Origin: Dipteris shenzhenensis
Taxonomy: Eukaryota; Polypodiophyta; Polypodiopsida; Gleicheniales
Strand: one strand, 5' to 3'
Length of the DNA: 64,000 bases
NCBI GenBank assembly: GCA_047967505.1
Contig: CM106541.1
The position numbers and the translations under genes were made by a program. Below the pieces are notes generated by a model. The model ran no database searches, was not told where the DNA came from, and saw nothing but the letters and a program-made list of their open reading frames with translations. Shown here in pieces: positions 1 through 11,006 of the stretch (within the stretch, counting starts at the first letter, position 1; the number at the start of each line of letters is the position of its first letter).

Positions 1-539
1 GTTTGCGATTGTTGGGTGAGTTGAAAGTGGTGAGAGGCATGAAGGGAGTAGATATTTGGCTGGAGCTCATCAGGGAAGGTTAAGAGAGTGGTAGCAGCAG
101 CAAGGGTACTTAGTGAGGGTATAAGATTGGCATCAATAGTCGTTAGATATGGCAAGTTAGATGTGAGATAGGCCATGTCATCCTCCTACACTTCTTTTTG
201 TTAGTGAGATGGGATCATCAGTTGCAAGGGTGGGATGTTGGTTATGTCATGCATTGTAGATAATAGTGATGTCTTGAGGGGAGGACTACCCATGAGGCAT
301 ACATATGGGATGAAAGCATCCATCCTGAGTGCGGTTATCCTAGGATGTGTGGATAGGCATAATATATTTTTTTCATCTTTGAACAAGTCTTAGAAAATTT
401 CGTGCAAAGTTTTTGCCCCTATGGAACGTTCCCATTTGATGTTTGGACGAGAAGATATGAGCTTGAGTTGGAGTTGTTTCCATTGGATAAGCACTCATGC
501 TCTGAGATGATATTTTTCTTGTAGAGCAGCCACAAGCTC

Positions 540-2420
540 TTAGTACACCACCGTCGTGCGCTGTAGTGGGACTTCATTTGTGGTGTCTTCCATTGCCTCA
601 TTGCTTTGCACTAGCAATTGGAGTTCAAGCTTTGATATGGCTATCTTTTGGGATTGCATCTCATCCATGTTTTCATTATACTTATGGCAGATGGATGTAT
701 ATGCATCCTTAAGAGCTTTCATTTGCAAGGTGACTTGTGCTTGTTGAGGAATGATTTCATTGGTATTGGACCATTGGTCCAAGACTTGTGCTTGCTCAGT
801 GCTTGCCTTTATAGTGGTTGCAAGTTGGTCCTTTAGTATTTGGCATTCATTTGGCTTTGGTGGAGGTTGGAAGTCACATCTCGCACTGCCTTCTCTTGAG
901 CTTGGAGAGCTTGGTTCATGAGCACTTCTTCAACCTCTTTCTCATCTATTTGGGCCTGGAGTGCCGTGGCCTCTGTGGTGATTTCATGGAATTGGTCTTG
1001 GATGTCTGCTACAGTTTGTTTTTTCATTTCTCAGGCATGCTCCTCCTTGGACAGGCTAGTGAATAGTTCTAACATTTGAAGCATTTGGTTGGCTTGATGA
1101 TGGAGGTAGACAATGATGAGGATTGGTTAAATTGTTGATAAAATTGGTGCCCATGTAGCCATCCTGATGATTCTGTAGTAGTTGGCTCCAATGGTAAGTT
1201 AGCCACTTGGGTAGAGTAGTCGTATTGTTGATTTGGCATTTGGCACTAGATCTCCTAGTGGCTCATTGACTGGCATGATGTTGACGATTAGTGCTGGTGC
1301 CAATGTAGCCTCAGGCTCTTATTGCTACTGTTGAGATGGATATATATTGGTTGCAACTGTGTGCCAAGATGTAGCACCTTGTGGCGCAATTCCTCATTTC
1401 CTACCTTCATAATAGGCATTTCTTTCGAGGTATCTGCATTTGCCAATGTGATAGTAGGAGAAGGTGGTGATGGATCCCACACTGGTGATACGGGGATATT
1501 CAGATCCTCAATAGGTTTTAGCAATTGGGGTAGAGTCATTTATTTTTCTTGTATCTCCTTATTGATTATTATGGCCAATAAGTGAGGAATATTGCATTTT
1601 TGGCCAGATAAACCATCGAGTTTCTTTGTGAAGAATATGACCAAATGTTGGATCTCTAGTCTTGCTTTATTAGCTGCCTACTATGCAAAATAAATGTGCG
1701 GAGTGGGAGGTATCGATTCTTGCTGCACTTGACCCCCAAGATTGTTGATAGGAATGTTGTTGCTTCCTTGAGTCGAGGGTTGATGATTGTGCAAAGTAAT
1801 ATCATCTCCCTATGGAAATTGTGCCCTTGGCGAGCGAGGAGAGGCTATATTTCAAGAAATTTGGCATCGGCAGGACTTGTGGGGTATTTTGCACCTTGAG
1901 TTGGGAGTGATAAGGCCCTTTGAATCATTGTACTACCAAGTATAATATTTAGTTGACTCTAATTTACAGTGATGGTGCCATACTTGCCAATCTGTGCATC
2001 GATGGAGTGGTAAGAATGGAGAAATTTTCTGATGTATGTGGTTATTGTAGGACTGCCCTCCAAGGATTGTAGGTGCTCAAAAAAATTTCCAATGCCCTTT
2101 TTCTCTAAGAAAGATTTTGCTTCATTGGCAAATGCATAAGTTGATGGAGGTGGCCACACAAGCTCCAAGGACTGGGCCTCGTCAATGGTCATGTAGGCCG
2201 GTGGTGATGACTGGGGTAGCATTTGTACCTCTTCTATATCCATGTCATGCATAGAATACTCATTGGAGCTATCACTTTGAACCACAAATGCCTGTGGTTG
2301 CCTTGGTTAAGAGGAGGTAAATGGCTACAAACTCTGAATGGGTTCTCGTGGTGGCTGAGGCTGTTCGCTATTTCTTCGAATCCTCTTTAGCGGAGGCAAT
2401 GTTTCTAAACCTGCATCCAT
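540..2420 (-). pseudogene. Decayed coiled-coil ORF, unrecognised (gag-like?)
   Basis: Reading from an ATG at 2420, one frame runs to 1959 with two in-frame stops. It begins with a basic segment (PLKRIRR) and contains a segment of the form AKSFLEKKGIGNFFEHLQ. Further pieces follow in shifted frames at 1288-1539, 833-1027 and 540-782; the last two are rich in E, Q, K and hydrophobic residues and look like coiled coil. The pieces lie in order on one strand, so a single disrupted gene is likely. It starts about 360 bp downstream of a gypsy integrase C-terminus on the same strand, so it could be an extra 3' ORF of that element or the gag of another element. No family was recognised. Confidence 0.35.
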
Positions 2421-2776
2421 TTTGATAGGGTGTACCATTGATCATTAGATTAGTTGGTATGCAGGTATGACAGTGTTTTGTGTATAGTGTGAGAGATGTG
2501 ATTTTAGCACATGCTTTGAGAGTGTGGAATGGAAGTGTGCAGCACAATTATTGATGCAATCTGCTATGTGTCTAAGCAAAAGTGTGTGAGTGCATGTGAC
2601 CTAATAACTAGGTAGGGACTAGCTATATGATTTTTATTTTTTTTGCTGGGATTTCATAGGGCAGCTAGGACTCAGCCATCACCTCTGAGCGCTAGGTTGA
2701 AATCGATTGATGCTACCTATATGTGGTGCAAACTTGATGTACATATGCAAGTAAGTGTTCATGATACAGTCTAATA

Positions 2777-3024
2777 CTATGGAACACTTGGGGCTCCCAA
2801 ATCTTCATTATTGTCAGGGATGGCTTGCGTGTTGATGTAGTAGTGGTTCAGTTGGCTCCCGTTCATTATTATGTTGAATTGGACTCCATCCAATGTTTCC
2901 AATAGCACAGCTCCGATGGGATTCATCTTTTTGACTCTATAAGGTCCTTGACCTAGCTATTCTAGTTTGCCCTTGTGGACTTGCGCATTGTAGAGTAGAA
3001 CTACGTCACCTTTATGAGAACCTA
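2777..3024 (-). pseudogene. Ty3/gypsy integrase C-terminus (GPY/F module)
   Basis: The translation contains HKGDVVLLYNAQVHKGKLE, one stop, then LGQGPYRVKKM, then GAVLLETLDGVQFNI and LNHYYINTQ. This is the GPY/F module that ends Ty3/gypsy integrases and helps target integration. It is probably the tail of the integrase whose N-terminal part lies at 5000-5593 on the same strand. The roughly 2 kb between them is foreign copia and chromovirus sequence. The middle of the integrase core is missing, so a deletion accompanied the nesting. The stop lies at 2777-2779. Confidence 0.75.
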
Positions 3025-3025
3025 A

Positions 3026-3202
3026 GTGAAACAAAAAATGGTGAGAGGAAGAGAGCACACAAGAGAGAGTGGACACTTGTTTGGTGGGTGCAGAACACCC
3101 TAATCTTCTATGTCATCCATATATGTGTGTGTGTGTGTGCATTTGAGTATTGTACATAACTAGGGTTAAGGTACATTGGCCTTTAACTCCCAAAACCTCC
3201 CA
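3026..3202 (-). repeat. Copia 3' LTR (approximate ends)
   Basis: This lies directly downstream of the copia RNase H remnant. It shares the segments TTATGTACAATACTCAAA and AGATTAGGGTGTTCTGCACC with the plus-strand LTR at 46,676-46,852, which is followed there by a primer-binding site. It holds a short (GT)n run near 3125. The exact termini are uncertain. Confidence 0.6.
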
Positions 3203-4703
3203 CTTAAAGGCCAATGCTCCTTTAAGGGAGAACAACCAATGTCCAATGCCCATTAATACATGACAATACTCAAACCGTTGAGCAGGTAGACTCTTCATTA
3301 GCATATGTGCAAGGTTATAATTTGTATGAACCTTGACAAGCTCCATGCACTTGTCCTCAAGTACCTCCTTGATGAAATGGTACCCGACTTCAATGTGTTT
3401 TGTCTTTGCCTAAAAGATCGGATTCCATGCTTGCTGAATAGCACTCATGGAATCACTATGCAATGTCAATACACCTATATGAATCCCCAAATCTCCCACT
3501 AGACCATCAAGACATATAGCCTCCTTGCAACCCTCTGTGGCTGCAACATACTCGGCCTCTATGTGGTAGACAAAGCAATGCACTTTTGTGCGTGATACAT
3601 CCACGATACTACACCACCTACAAAGATGAACACATAACCAGAAGTGGATCTCCTGCTATCCACATGCCTTGCATAGTCTAAATCTGTGTATCGAAGTACA
3701 CACATCTCTCCTTTGCCAAAGCAGATGCACATCTCCTTGGTACCCTTCATGTACCTCATGATGCACTTAACTACCTCCGAATGCCTCTTTCCTAGATTAG
3801 CCATATACCGGCTAACTACTCCCATTGCAAATGCAACGTTCGGTCTAGTAGCTATCATAGCATACATAATCTTGACTCCCAACCGCTGATGCATAAGGAA
3901 CCTTGGCCATCATGGACATGTCCTCATCTAATTTGGGACTATTTGCCTGACTCAGTTTCACAAATGGAGGCAATGGATCACTTACTACCTTCCCCCCCTC
4001 CATATTAAATCATTGCAATACTTTTGTAACATACTCCTTCTGTGAAAACCAAAGGACTTTCCTACTCCGGTCATGTGTGATGCCCATACCAAGAATATGA
4101 CCTACAAGTCCCAAATCCTTCATGTCAAAGGCCTCATGCAACTTGGCCTTCAATGCACCCAGCTCATAATCATTCTTGCTAGCCAATAGCAAATCATCCA
4201 CATAAAGTTCCAGGATTATCAGGCTATTATCTCGTTAGCCCTTTTAGTGTAAAGGCAGTGATCAATCTCACTTCTTCTGAAACCTTGGGATCAAATGAAA
4301 TCATCAAACTTTTGATATCATTCTCTAGGCACTTGCTTAAGGCCATAGAGACTCTTTTTCAGCTTGTAAACCAAATGTTCTTTGCCCTTTTATTCAAAGC
4401 CTTCCGGCTCTACCATGTAAATTTCCTCATGTAGATTCCCATGCAAGAAAGCTGTCTTGATATCCATCTGCATAAGTCCATATCCTCTGCTACCACAAGT
4501 CCAAGTACGCATCTAAGTGTGGTCATCTTCATAACCAAAGAGAAGATCTCCACACCCTTGTCTTGCTTGAATCCTTTAGCAACCAAACAGGCGTTGTAAT
4601 TAGGCACATCATTACTTGTGACCTTCATCGTGTAGGCCCATTTACATGGCAATGCTTTCTTTCCATGTGGCAAAGAAACCAAGTCCCAAGTCTTATTTTT
4701 CAT
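3203..4703 (-). pseudogene. Ty1/copia RT-RNase H remnant, 5'-truncated
   Basis: This is the C-terminal half of a copia polyprotein, which copies element RNA into DNA. Pieces in order on the minus strand are: RT N-part at 4410-4703 (CKWAYTMKV, ARLVAKGFKQD-like); RT palm at 4010-4215 (LYVDDLLLAS, the YVDD catalytic box, then FDMKDLG); RNase H at 3559-3894 (STSGYVFIF); its end at 3410-3604 (EAEYVAATEGCKEA); and the tail at 3203-3346 (NLAHMLMKSLP). Frames shift between the pieces. The copia sequence starts abruptly next to a chromovirus integrase fragment, so gag, protease and integrase are absent. Confidence 0.85.
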
Positions 4704-4714
4704 GAGTAATACTT

Positions 4715-4990
4715 TCCCACTTGCTAGATGGAATCTCCAATGGATGTAGGAGACCTCCTACCTTAAGGCATTCAGCCTCATTGACTTGGCATCTTTGGCA
4801 TTTCAATACATAATCTTGGATGCCCTTATCTATTCCAAGCCAAAAGAATTGCCTCTTAAGAAATGCATACATCTTTTGAATTCACGGGTTTCTAGCACTC
4901 AGACTATCATGACACTTGAAAAGAATTGGTGCCTAATGTCATTATTATCCAAGACACATACTCTACCCTTGTAGATTATTTCTTACTACT
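4715..4990 (-). pseudogene. Chromovirus-type gypsy integrase zinc-finger fragment
   Basis: Across two frames the minus strand reads IYKGRVCVLDNNDIRHQ, then MYAFLKRQFFWLGIDKG, YVLKCQRCQVNEAE and GGLLHPLEIPSSKWESI. This matches the H2C2 zinc-binding region and the start of the core in plant chromovirus integrases. The typical second His and surrounding residues are damaged. It is clearly distinct from the neighbouring gypsy integrase at 5000-5593, so two gypsy lineages plus copia are joined within 900 bp. Confidence 0.7.
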
Positions 4991-4999
4991 TTGTTTGTG

Positions 5000-5593
5000 A
5001 AGTAGTCTATGGCCACAATGATTTAGCGTACTTGTGTTCCCTTTGCGGCTAGATGTATGGGTCCCATGAAGTCAATCCCCCATTTTTCAAATGGTTGTTG
5101 AGTGGTAACTGTTGTTAGGGGGTTGAAATCCTTGTGTTGGGGTTTGATGGTTCTTTGACATACATCACATCTTTTGGCATAGTTGTAAGCATTTTCCCAA
5201 ACGGTTGGCCACCAATATCCTGCTAAGAGGATTTTTCTTGATGTTGTTTCTCTTGCAATGCCTTCATGTGCTTCACAGATGATGAGTGGGATTTCATGTG
5301 GCATGATGCATCTACATAGGATGTGATCTTTTCCCATTTTATAGAGTTGGCCGACTATGAGTTGATAGGGTGCAAATTTGATTATGAGTTTTCTGACTTC
5401 AACTGGTCGCAATTCTGATGGGTTTCTACCTGTCATTAAGTATCCAATGATATCTACACACCAATATGGAACAACATCTATTTGAAGTAGTGTGGCATTT
5501 GGCAAGTCATCTTCTACTCCAGTGGCTTCTTCTCCCAACTTGACACGAGACATGTGATCGGCAATGTAGTGTTGGGCATGTCCCCATCTGCTT
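5000..5593 (-). pseudogene. Ty3/gypsy RNase H end and integrase N-terminus
   Basis: The fragment begins with HAQHYIADHMSRV, the usual end of the gypsy RNase H/connection region. The integrase zinc finger follows (CEAHEGIARE, GYWWPTVWENA, CDVCQR), then the start of the catalytic core (KWGIDFMGPI, with the first catalytic Asp). Reading is open for 176 codons from 5553 to 5023, then decays at VAIDYFTN near 5000, where chromovirus sequence starts. The C-terminal continuation is probably the fragment at 2777-3024. Confidence 0.8.
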
Positions 5594-5599
5594 CCAGGT

Positions 5600-6160
5600 C
5601 AATGTCACCATCATTGCACGACGGCAATCTACCATGTTATGATTCGGAGGAGTCAAATGGATTGGATGGATCACAAGGGGGAATTTGGGGTAGAGGGTGG
5701 TTGGAGACGGCCACCGGAGCATATTTGCATGCAGGATTGTCGAGAGGTTGATTGGGTAAGTCCTCCTCAAGTCTAGTTGTTGATGTATGTGTGTTAGGGG
5801 GGTTAGAGATGTGTCTATGTATTAGGGGACGTGATGCTATAACTATGCCTAGGATTGTCCCCCTTGAGTGTGGGAATGTGCCGATGTAGACAGATTGTCA
5901 ATCGGAGGTCACGGGTGAAAGCTATGAGTGAATTAGTGAGAAAAGGAGCCCACACGGGGTTGCAAATTAATGAGTGCTAGGGATGCTGAAATGGTTTGTA
6001 ATGGTTTTTGTGTGTGAAATCCTAGTTTAAAACTGGGTTCAATTTGGGTACTAAATGAGTGAGTTACGATGGGTTAAAGTTATGGTGAAAATTAGGTTTT
6101 TGAGGGGTTCTTAGACTTTAAGTCTAGGTGTGAATGGGTCCTAGACTTAAAGAAACTAAA
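5600..6160. other. No gene seen
   Basis: There is no convincing reading frame, RNA gene or element end. Several short GT/GA-rich stretches are present. The small overlapping ORFs near 5554-5770 are shadows of the adjacent gypsy fragment or chance. Confidence 0.5.
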
Positions 6161-6164
6161 GTAG

Positions 6165-6415
6165 GTTTAGTGATCTAACTAAGTAGATGGCAAAAATTGT
6201 TCGGTTAATCTAACTGCTTGAACTATCCAATTAGTCTAACTATCTAGTTACTTCAACTAACTTGAGTTAACTCAACCTAACACCTGCATTAATGTAACCT
6301 ACTTGCGATTAACTTAACCTAGCTACTAGCTATAGTGAAACTAACCTAATGACCCTAACTAACCTAACCTAACTAACCTACCTTAACCTAACTTAATCAT
6401 GGTTAGTTATTGGAT
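6165..6415. repeat. Degenerate AACCTAA/AACTAA-rich tract
   Basis: The tract has irregular runs of CTAACCTAAC-like units and TCAACTAACT variants. It resembles telomeric repeat only superficially, because units vary in length and plant-type CCCTAAA units are not phased. Confidence 0.6.
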
Positions 6416-6434
6416 TAGGGTTAGGGTTACTTTC

Positions 6435-6612
6435 CTCTCTTCTTTAAAAAAAAAAAATTATAGAGGGGGGCTGACCACTAAGAGGGGTGGGGCGAGAGGT
6501 GAGGGGGGGAGGGATGAGTGGAGGGGGTGGGAGGGGTGGTGTGGGGTGAGGAGGTTGGAGGGTGAGTGTGGGGGGAGGAGGTTGGAGTAGGAGAGGGTGC
6601 CACGGGCGTGGA
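6435..6612. repeat. G/GA-rich low-complexity tract
   Basis: After an A9 run, the plus strand is almost purely G, A and T with repeated GGGGTGGGA and GGAGGTTGGAG units. The open frames on both strands here are compositional artefacts. Confidence 0.75.
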
Positions 6613-6680
6613 GGGAGGTTTATCGTTGGGCACCGCCACGAGCAAGAGGCAGGGTGGGCGGGCACCACCTACGTGACAAG

Positions 6681-6866
6681 TGTAGGAACAAAGTGGAGAT
6701 AGAGGTTGTGAACACAAGTGAGCAAAAGTGCACACACAAGAAAGCTCCAATAGAAATGTTCAAATGAAACAATACAAGTACTTGGTATATATAGTACCCA
6801 AGTGCTACTAGTCAACCATGGGATTGACTTTATGCCTACAACACCATATCTTTGTAATGTCTTACA
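6681..6866 (-). repeat. Copia-type 3' LTR, about 186 bp
   Basis: The minus strand reads a polypurine tract (CTTTGAGGGGGGATT) and then an LTR that starts TGTAAGAC and ends TTCCTACA, giving TGTA...TACA inverted ends. A TATATATA-like motif lies inside, near 6796-6803. It sits downstream of a copia RNase H remnant on the same strand, as a 3' LTR should. No partner LTR is in the window. Confidence 0.6.
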
Positions 6867-7008
6867 AATCCCCCCTCAAAGATATGGCTGAAAGTACCCT
6901 GGAAATGTCTCAGGTGTACCCTGCAGTACCTAAAGTACCATGGTTGGACAAATTCATCTAGATGGATATACAACCTATGGGAGTACATGAAAACAATGTC
7001 ATTGTGAA

Positions 7009-7268
7009 TCACTTCACAACCCCCCTTGACATTGTGAGAATGTCTCTAATCCCCAAGCCATGTCGATGTCGTAAGAAAAGATCTGTTGACAGAGCTTTGG
7101 TGAAGATCTCTGCCACATTGTCCTCGGATGGGGACAATAGATGAGATCAATGAAGCCATCAGAAATACAATCCCGTACATAATGATAATGATTTTCAATG
7201 TGTTTCATGCGAGCATGAAAGACAGGATTGTTGGCTATGGCAATGCAACTCTTGCTATCACAGAAGAT
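7009..7268 (-). pseudogene. Copia RNase H C-terminal remnant
   Basis: It reads IIFCDSKSCIAIANNPVFHA, then RMKHIENHYHYVRD and GFIDLIYC. After a one-base shift near 7120 it reads SEDNVAEIFTKAL and GLGIRDILTMSRGVVK, then a stop at 7009-7011. These are the standard end motifs of copia RNase H. It is cut at about 7266, where a gypsy LTR fragment starts on the opposite strand. The joint shares a few bases (ATAAT) with the intact LTR. Confidence 0.85.
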
Positions 7269-7868
7269 AATGGGGAAAGTAGGATGAGGTGGCAAGATTC
7301 CTTGTGCCAACCCTCCACTTGTCCTCCTAGATGTTTGAATGTATTATAAAATTGGGAAGAGACCAAGGGAGTATCATAGACTTGGGATATGTGAGTTGAT
7401 ATATGTGGAAAAATGTGGCCAAGCGTTATCGCACACAATTGAGAGTGTGTAACCGCCTAGCCCACATGGAAGACTCTTCCACACACCATGCATGTGGGAG
7501 GATGCATTTATTGGGAGAGACCCTCTCTCTTGGCTATAAAATGAGGGGGCTATTCCTTGATGGGACACGCTCATGCTTGTAAAGCCACCTAGCTAGTACT
7601 TTGATTTCCCCTTCCCTTCCTTTCAAATAAAGCATGACCCTCTTCCCTTGATGTCTCCATCTCTACATTCCTCCTCCACCCATGTACATACTCCTCTTTC
7701 CCCTCTCCCTCTCCCCTTGTGCCATAGTCTCCCTCTTCTTTCCCTCCCCACTTAATCCCTTTTCCCCACCCATGTTAATGCTCCTCCCCTCACGTTCCCT
7801 ATTCCTCTATGGCCCTCGAGCATCGCCATACCTATCCTCTAGCCTCTTGTCTTGATTTCTTTCCCGGC
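7266..7868 (+). repeat. Partial gypsy LTR (3' part)
   Basis: It aligns with 16,872-17,476 and 23,892-24,499. It keeps the TATA-like GCTATAAAATGAGG, the poly(A)-signal-like AAATAAAGC and the CT-rich R/U5 region. The terminal CTAACA pairs with the TGTTAT start of the family, supporting TGTTA...TAACA as the ancestral LTR ends. Confidence 0.85.
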
Positions 7869-8835
7869 TAACAAAAATGGTGTGGCTGCTAGGATCAAAA
7901 TCTTCACGGCTAGTGGTGTAAAATTTGTTACTCCTACGACTGGGTGCGGCTTTGCGGCCTCTTCTGTGCGTAGTTCTCTACTTTTGCACCTCCAAACTGT
8001 GTGCCTTCCCTGTCTCTACGGCTGCAAAACCTCCCTGCTTCTACGCTTCCAATCTGCCTGCCTTCTGGTCACGGTTCCTATGTGTATTCTGGCTGGCAAA
8101 TCTTCTGCTCGTATCGGTCACATCTGCAGAACTGTAACATCCATGCTCCCTCTGCCCGCGCACATTACAGACAGATCGTGATGATTTTCTGGGCTCCTGC
8201 GTCTTCTGGTCGCAGACAGTTTTTATGTCTTTCTCTTTCTCTTCTCCTCTCCTCTCCTCTCTTTTTATTAAAGAGTGGGATTTGAACCCAAGACCTCCCC
8301 CTTCACAAAAGGGAGACTTATCATTGGGCCAGCAGATAAGAAGTGATGAAAATGTACTGATATTGTTTATATATTGAAATCCCATGAACTGTAACTCTCT
8401 AACCGTGGGGAGTTTTCACATGCTGTAAAAAGCAAAAGTACTTCACTTCATGTGCTCTACTCATATCTCCTACTAGATTGCAGATTCTAAACTTTTTCAA
8501 GTTCACTTCACGGACGCACGCCACATGAGGAGGGTGGATATTTATGTCACTTCTCAACGAGTTTAAGGATTTGGTGCCTGGTCCTCCGCGCTTTACGGCT
8601 ACCAATGGGTGAGATCTTTTTCTTGATCTTCATGTCAATCTTCAACAACTGATCGTACAATGCATTGCTCAAGGAGACGACGGGTGGGATGATACACCGT
8701 GGATGATTCAAGGTGAAGAACTAGTGATACGCTGGGAGGACTTTGATTTCAATTCTACTCATTGTGCGGTGATTGAGCTACTTGCTGCTTCGGAGGTAAT
8801 TAAAAGGGTGTCCTTCTTCGAAGGGTGGGATGCTC

Positions 8836-9184
8836 TGTTGAGAGTTGTGGTGCCATGAGCACTTGTAGAGCAAAGGTATGAGCAAAGGGTAAGCTGCCAC
8901 ATGGCATGGAGGAGATATCCCACATGTGAGCAAGCAAAATGGATGTAAGTACCCTCACCTATAAAAGGGAGGTTCATTTGAAGTAATATCAATCAAGCAC
9001 TTTGCACTATCTCAAGATTCTCTTTATGAGTCCAAGTTAATCTATCTTGGAACCTAATTGACTTGAGATACATGTCATGAGCACTCTCTTCATTATGCTT
9101 GCACTTAGGTTGCATCCTCCGTAGATTAGTGTTGTATTAGGATGTTGTCTTAGTGACTAGGAGAATAGGATCCTCACTTTGTCA
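8836..9184 (+). repeat. 5' LTR of family A element
   Basis: It runs from TGTTGAGAG to TTTGTCA and matches 11,366-11,714 base for base as far as I can compare. A TATA box (TATAAAAG) lies at 8960-8967, placing transcription initiation about 30 bp downstream. Confidence 0.95.
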
Positions 9185-9202
9185 TGGTATCAGAGCTTAG
9201 GT
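9185..9202 (+). promoter_or_regulatory. Primer-binding site (tRNA-iMet type)
   Basis: TGGTATCAGAGCTTAGG begins directly after the LTR, with no spacer. TGGTATCAGAGC is the plant copia complement to the 3' end of initiator Met tRNA, used to prime minus-strand synthesis. Confidence 0.92.
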
Positions 9203-9419
9203 CTAGTTCTCCTAGATTAGTTGTAGATTGAGTGGAGTGTTCTCTTTTAGTGTTCATTCTTTCATTCTCCCGTTGAAAGAATTCCGTCCATGAGAGTTGA
9301 AGATTTCCATTCATTGCTATGAGATATTTCCGTCATTCGTGAGAGAAAGAGATAATGATCGTTCCTCATGATCTACTGCTACACAACCATAGCCATAACC
9401 TCTAGCACCTACAACGACT

Positions 9420-9970
9420 AAACGAATGCCCAAAGCTTCATATGCCTTGCAACAAACGCTTCTGCCAGCAGCGCGGCCTCTTTCTATCTGCCTTCAAGAA
9501 ACGTCGCTCCAAGCTTCCACCACAGCCGCTTACGAGCCATCGAGACGAGCATTCCCTCACAGCCCCGTGCTCCAAAGCATTCATCAATCCTGTGCTACAT
9601 GCAAGCTTCTCACCAGCACCAGCTTCTACGTAGCTCTCCAACTAAGCACGCTGCAAGCTATGCCATCGGCTGACCAGCAAATCTCACCTCCAGAAGCTCC
9701 CTGCAGCCAGTGGCCAACGCACTACCTACAACCACGACCCTGCAACACCCACGGCCGAGCTGCTCCAACAGCGCCCAAGCGCTCCTACATCCCCCCTTTC
9801 ACTAGCGACTGAATACGCAGATCCTCCAAGCCCATCTTCTCCCCATTGCGATGCCCGCGACAAACCTCCCAGCAGCCGAAGCTCCTCCGTCGGCCGTCGT
9901 CGCCATCGTCGCAGAAGGCTCAAAGCTCTTCTTTCATCCTTCTCCAAGGTCTCACCACAAAATGCCACGT
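9420..9970 (+). other. GC-rich leader segment of family A element
   Basis: This part of the untranslated leader is distinctly richer in C and G than the flanks and than family B. Open frames occur on both strands (128 codons from 9426 plus; 80 codons from 9968 minus), with Pro/Ala/Ser/Arg-rich translations and no recognised domain. It may be captured host sequence or a structured packaging region. I do not call it a gene. Confidence 0.4.
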
Positions 9971-10346
9971 GGCAGATAAATTTAAACTGTGGTTAAGTTA
10001 ACTGTCTGGGTTAGTTGAACCTTGGTACAGTTTGAGTAACTGTGGGTTAACTAAACTGGGGTTAGTTAAAAGTGCCACATCACCAAGTGCCACCTAAGCA
10101 CAGAGTCCCTTGCTAAGCACAGTATGGAATTCAGCATGTGAATCCCTGTGCCACATCATCAAAGGCCCTCTTCTTCACAAAAGCTTCAACAAGCCATAAC
10201 TTGCAATCCAGGAAGAATTTGCACACGCTCCAAAAAGGAAAAGTGATCGTCTTTTTGAGCTCTACGCACCTGTCAACTCAGATTTTCTGTATGCAATTAG
10301 ACACTGCCAGATTTGAAAGTATCATCAAACTGGTAAGACCTTTGCA

Positions 10347-11006
10347 ATGGCAATCCGCACTCCAACTGTTGAGAAGTTCACCGGGGATGGATTTCACACA
10401 TGGTCTACACAAATGAGATATCTTCTGATGCACCAAAAGCTTTGGAAGATTGTAAAAGAAGATATACCCACTGCACAAAATGATGTTTGGAAGGAAAAAG
10501 ATGAAGCAGCACTATCACTCATTGGATTGCACTTGGGTCCAAACATAATTCATCATATAGACTCTAAGGATCATGCCAAGGATGCATGGGATGAGTTGAA
10601 CACAGTGTTTGGTGCAAAAGCCAAAAACCAAGAAATCCATCTTAAGATTGAATTCTATGGTATGCACATGGGCTTCAATGAATCCATGGCACAATTTGTC
10701 AACAAAATCAAAAGCATTATGACTCAACTAGAGGGCATAAATGCAAAAGTAGGAGAGAAAGATGCACTTGCAATTCTTCTTAAAAGCATGCCTGCAGAGT
10801 ATAGTGCATTGACAACCACTTTGAAGAATTTGCCAGATCCAAAGTTTGAAGAATGTGTATCCTCTCTTCTCGAAAAAGAAAGAGAGTTGAAAGCATCGAC
10901 ATCAACATCGACATCAACACACAACAGCTATAATGAAGAACAAGCACTATTCAAAAACATCAGTGAAATGCTACCATTGCGGAAGGATGGGTCACTATCA
11001 AAGTGA
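10347..11006 (+). CDS. gag: Copia-type Gag, N-terminal/capsid part
   Basis: The 219-codon ORF starts at an ATG in good context after the leader. Motifs of the copia Gag (UBN2/Retrotran_gag-like) fold are visible: FTGDGFHTWSTQM, LWKIVKED, DAWDELNTVFG, LKIEFYGMHM, FVNKIKSIMTQL, and LLKSMPAEYSALTTTLKNLP. It should form the virus-like particle that packages element RNA in the cytoplasm. The frame leaves the knuckle region after a (ACATCG/ACATCA)n-like stretch at about 10,893-10,920 and ends in an unrelated tail. The Gag of family B at 34,075 and 57,264 is homologous. Confidence 0.88.
   Translation: MAIRTPTVEKFTGDGFHTWSTQMRYLLMHQKLWKIVKEDIPTAQNDVWKEKDEAALSLIGLHLGPNIIHHIDSKDHAKDAWDELNTVFGAKAKNQEIHLKIEFYGMHMGFNESMAQFVNKIKSIMTQLEGINAKVGEKDALAILLKSMPAEYSALTTTLKNLPDPKFEECVSSLLEKERELKASTSTSTSTHNSYNEEQALFKNISEMLPLRKDGSLSK

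Noticed and set aside
6165-6430. Telomere-like CCTAA/TTAGGG motifs
   Set aside because: Units are irregular and not phased as plant TTTAGGG; this is a degenerate short repeat, not a telomere tract.
7852-8285. Three overlapping Cys/Leu-rich frames in the gypsy leader
   Set aside because: Equivalent frames exist in the full copy (17,528-17,984) but all frames are similarly open and composition-driven; no conserved frame is favoured.
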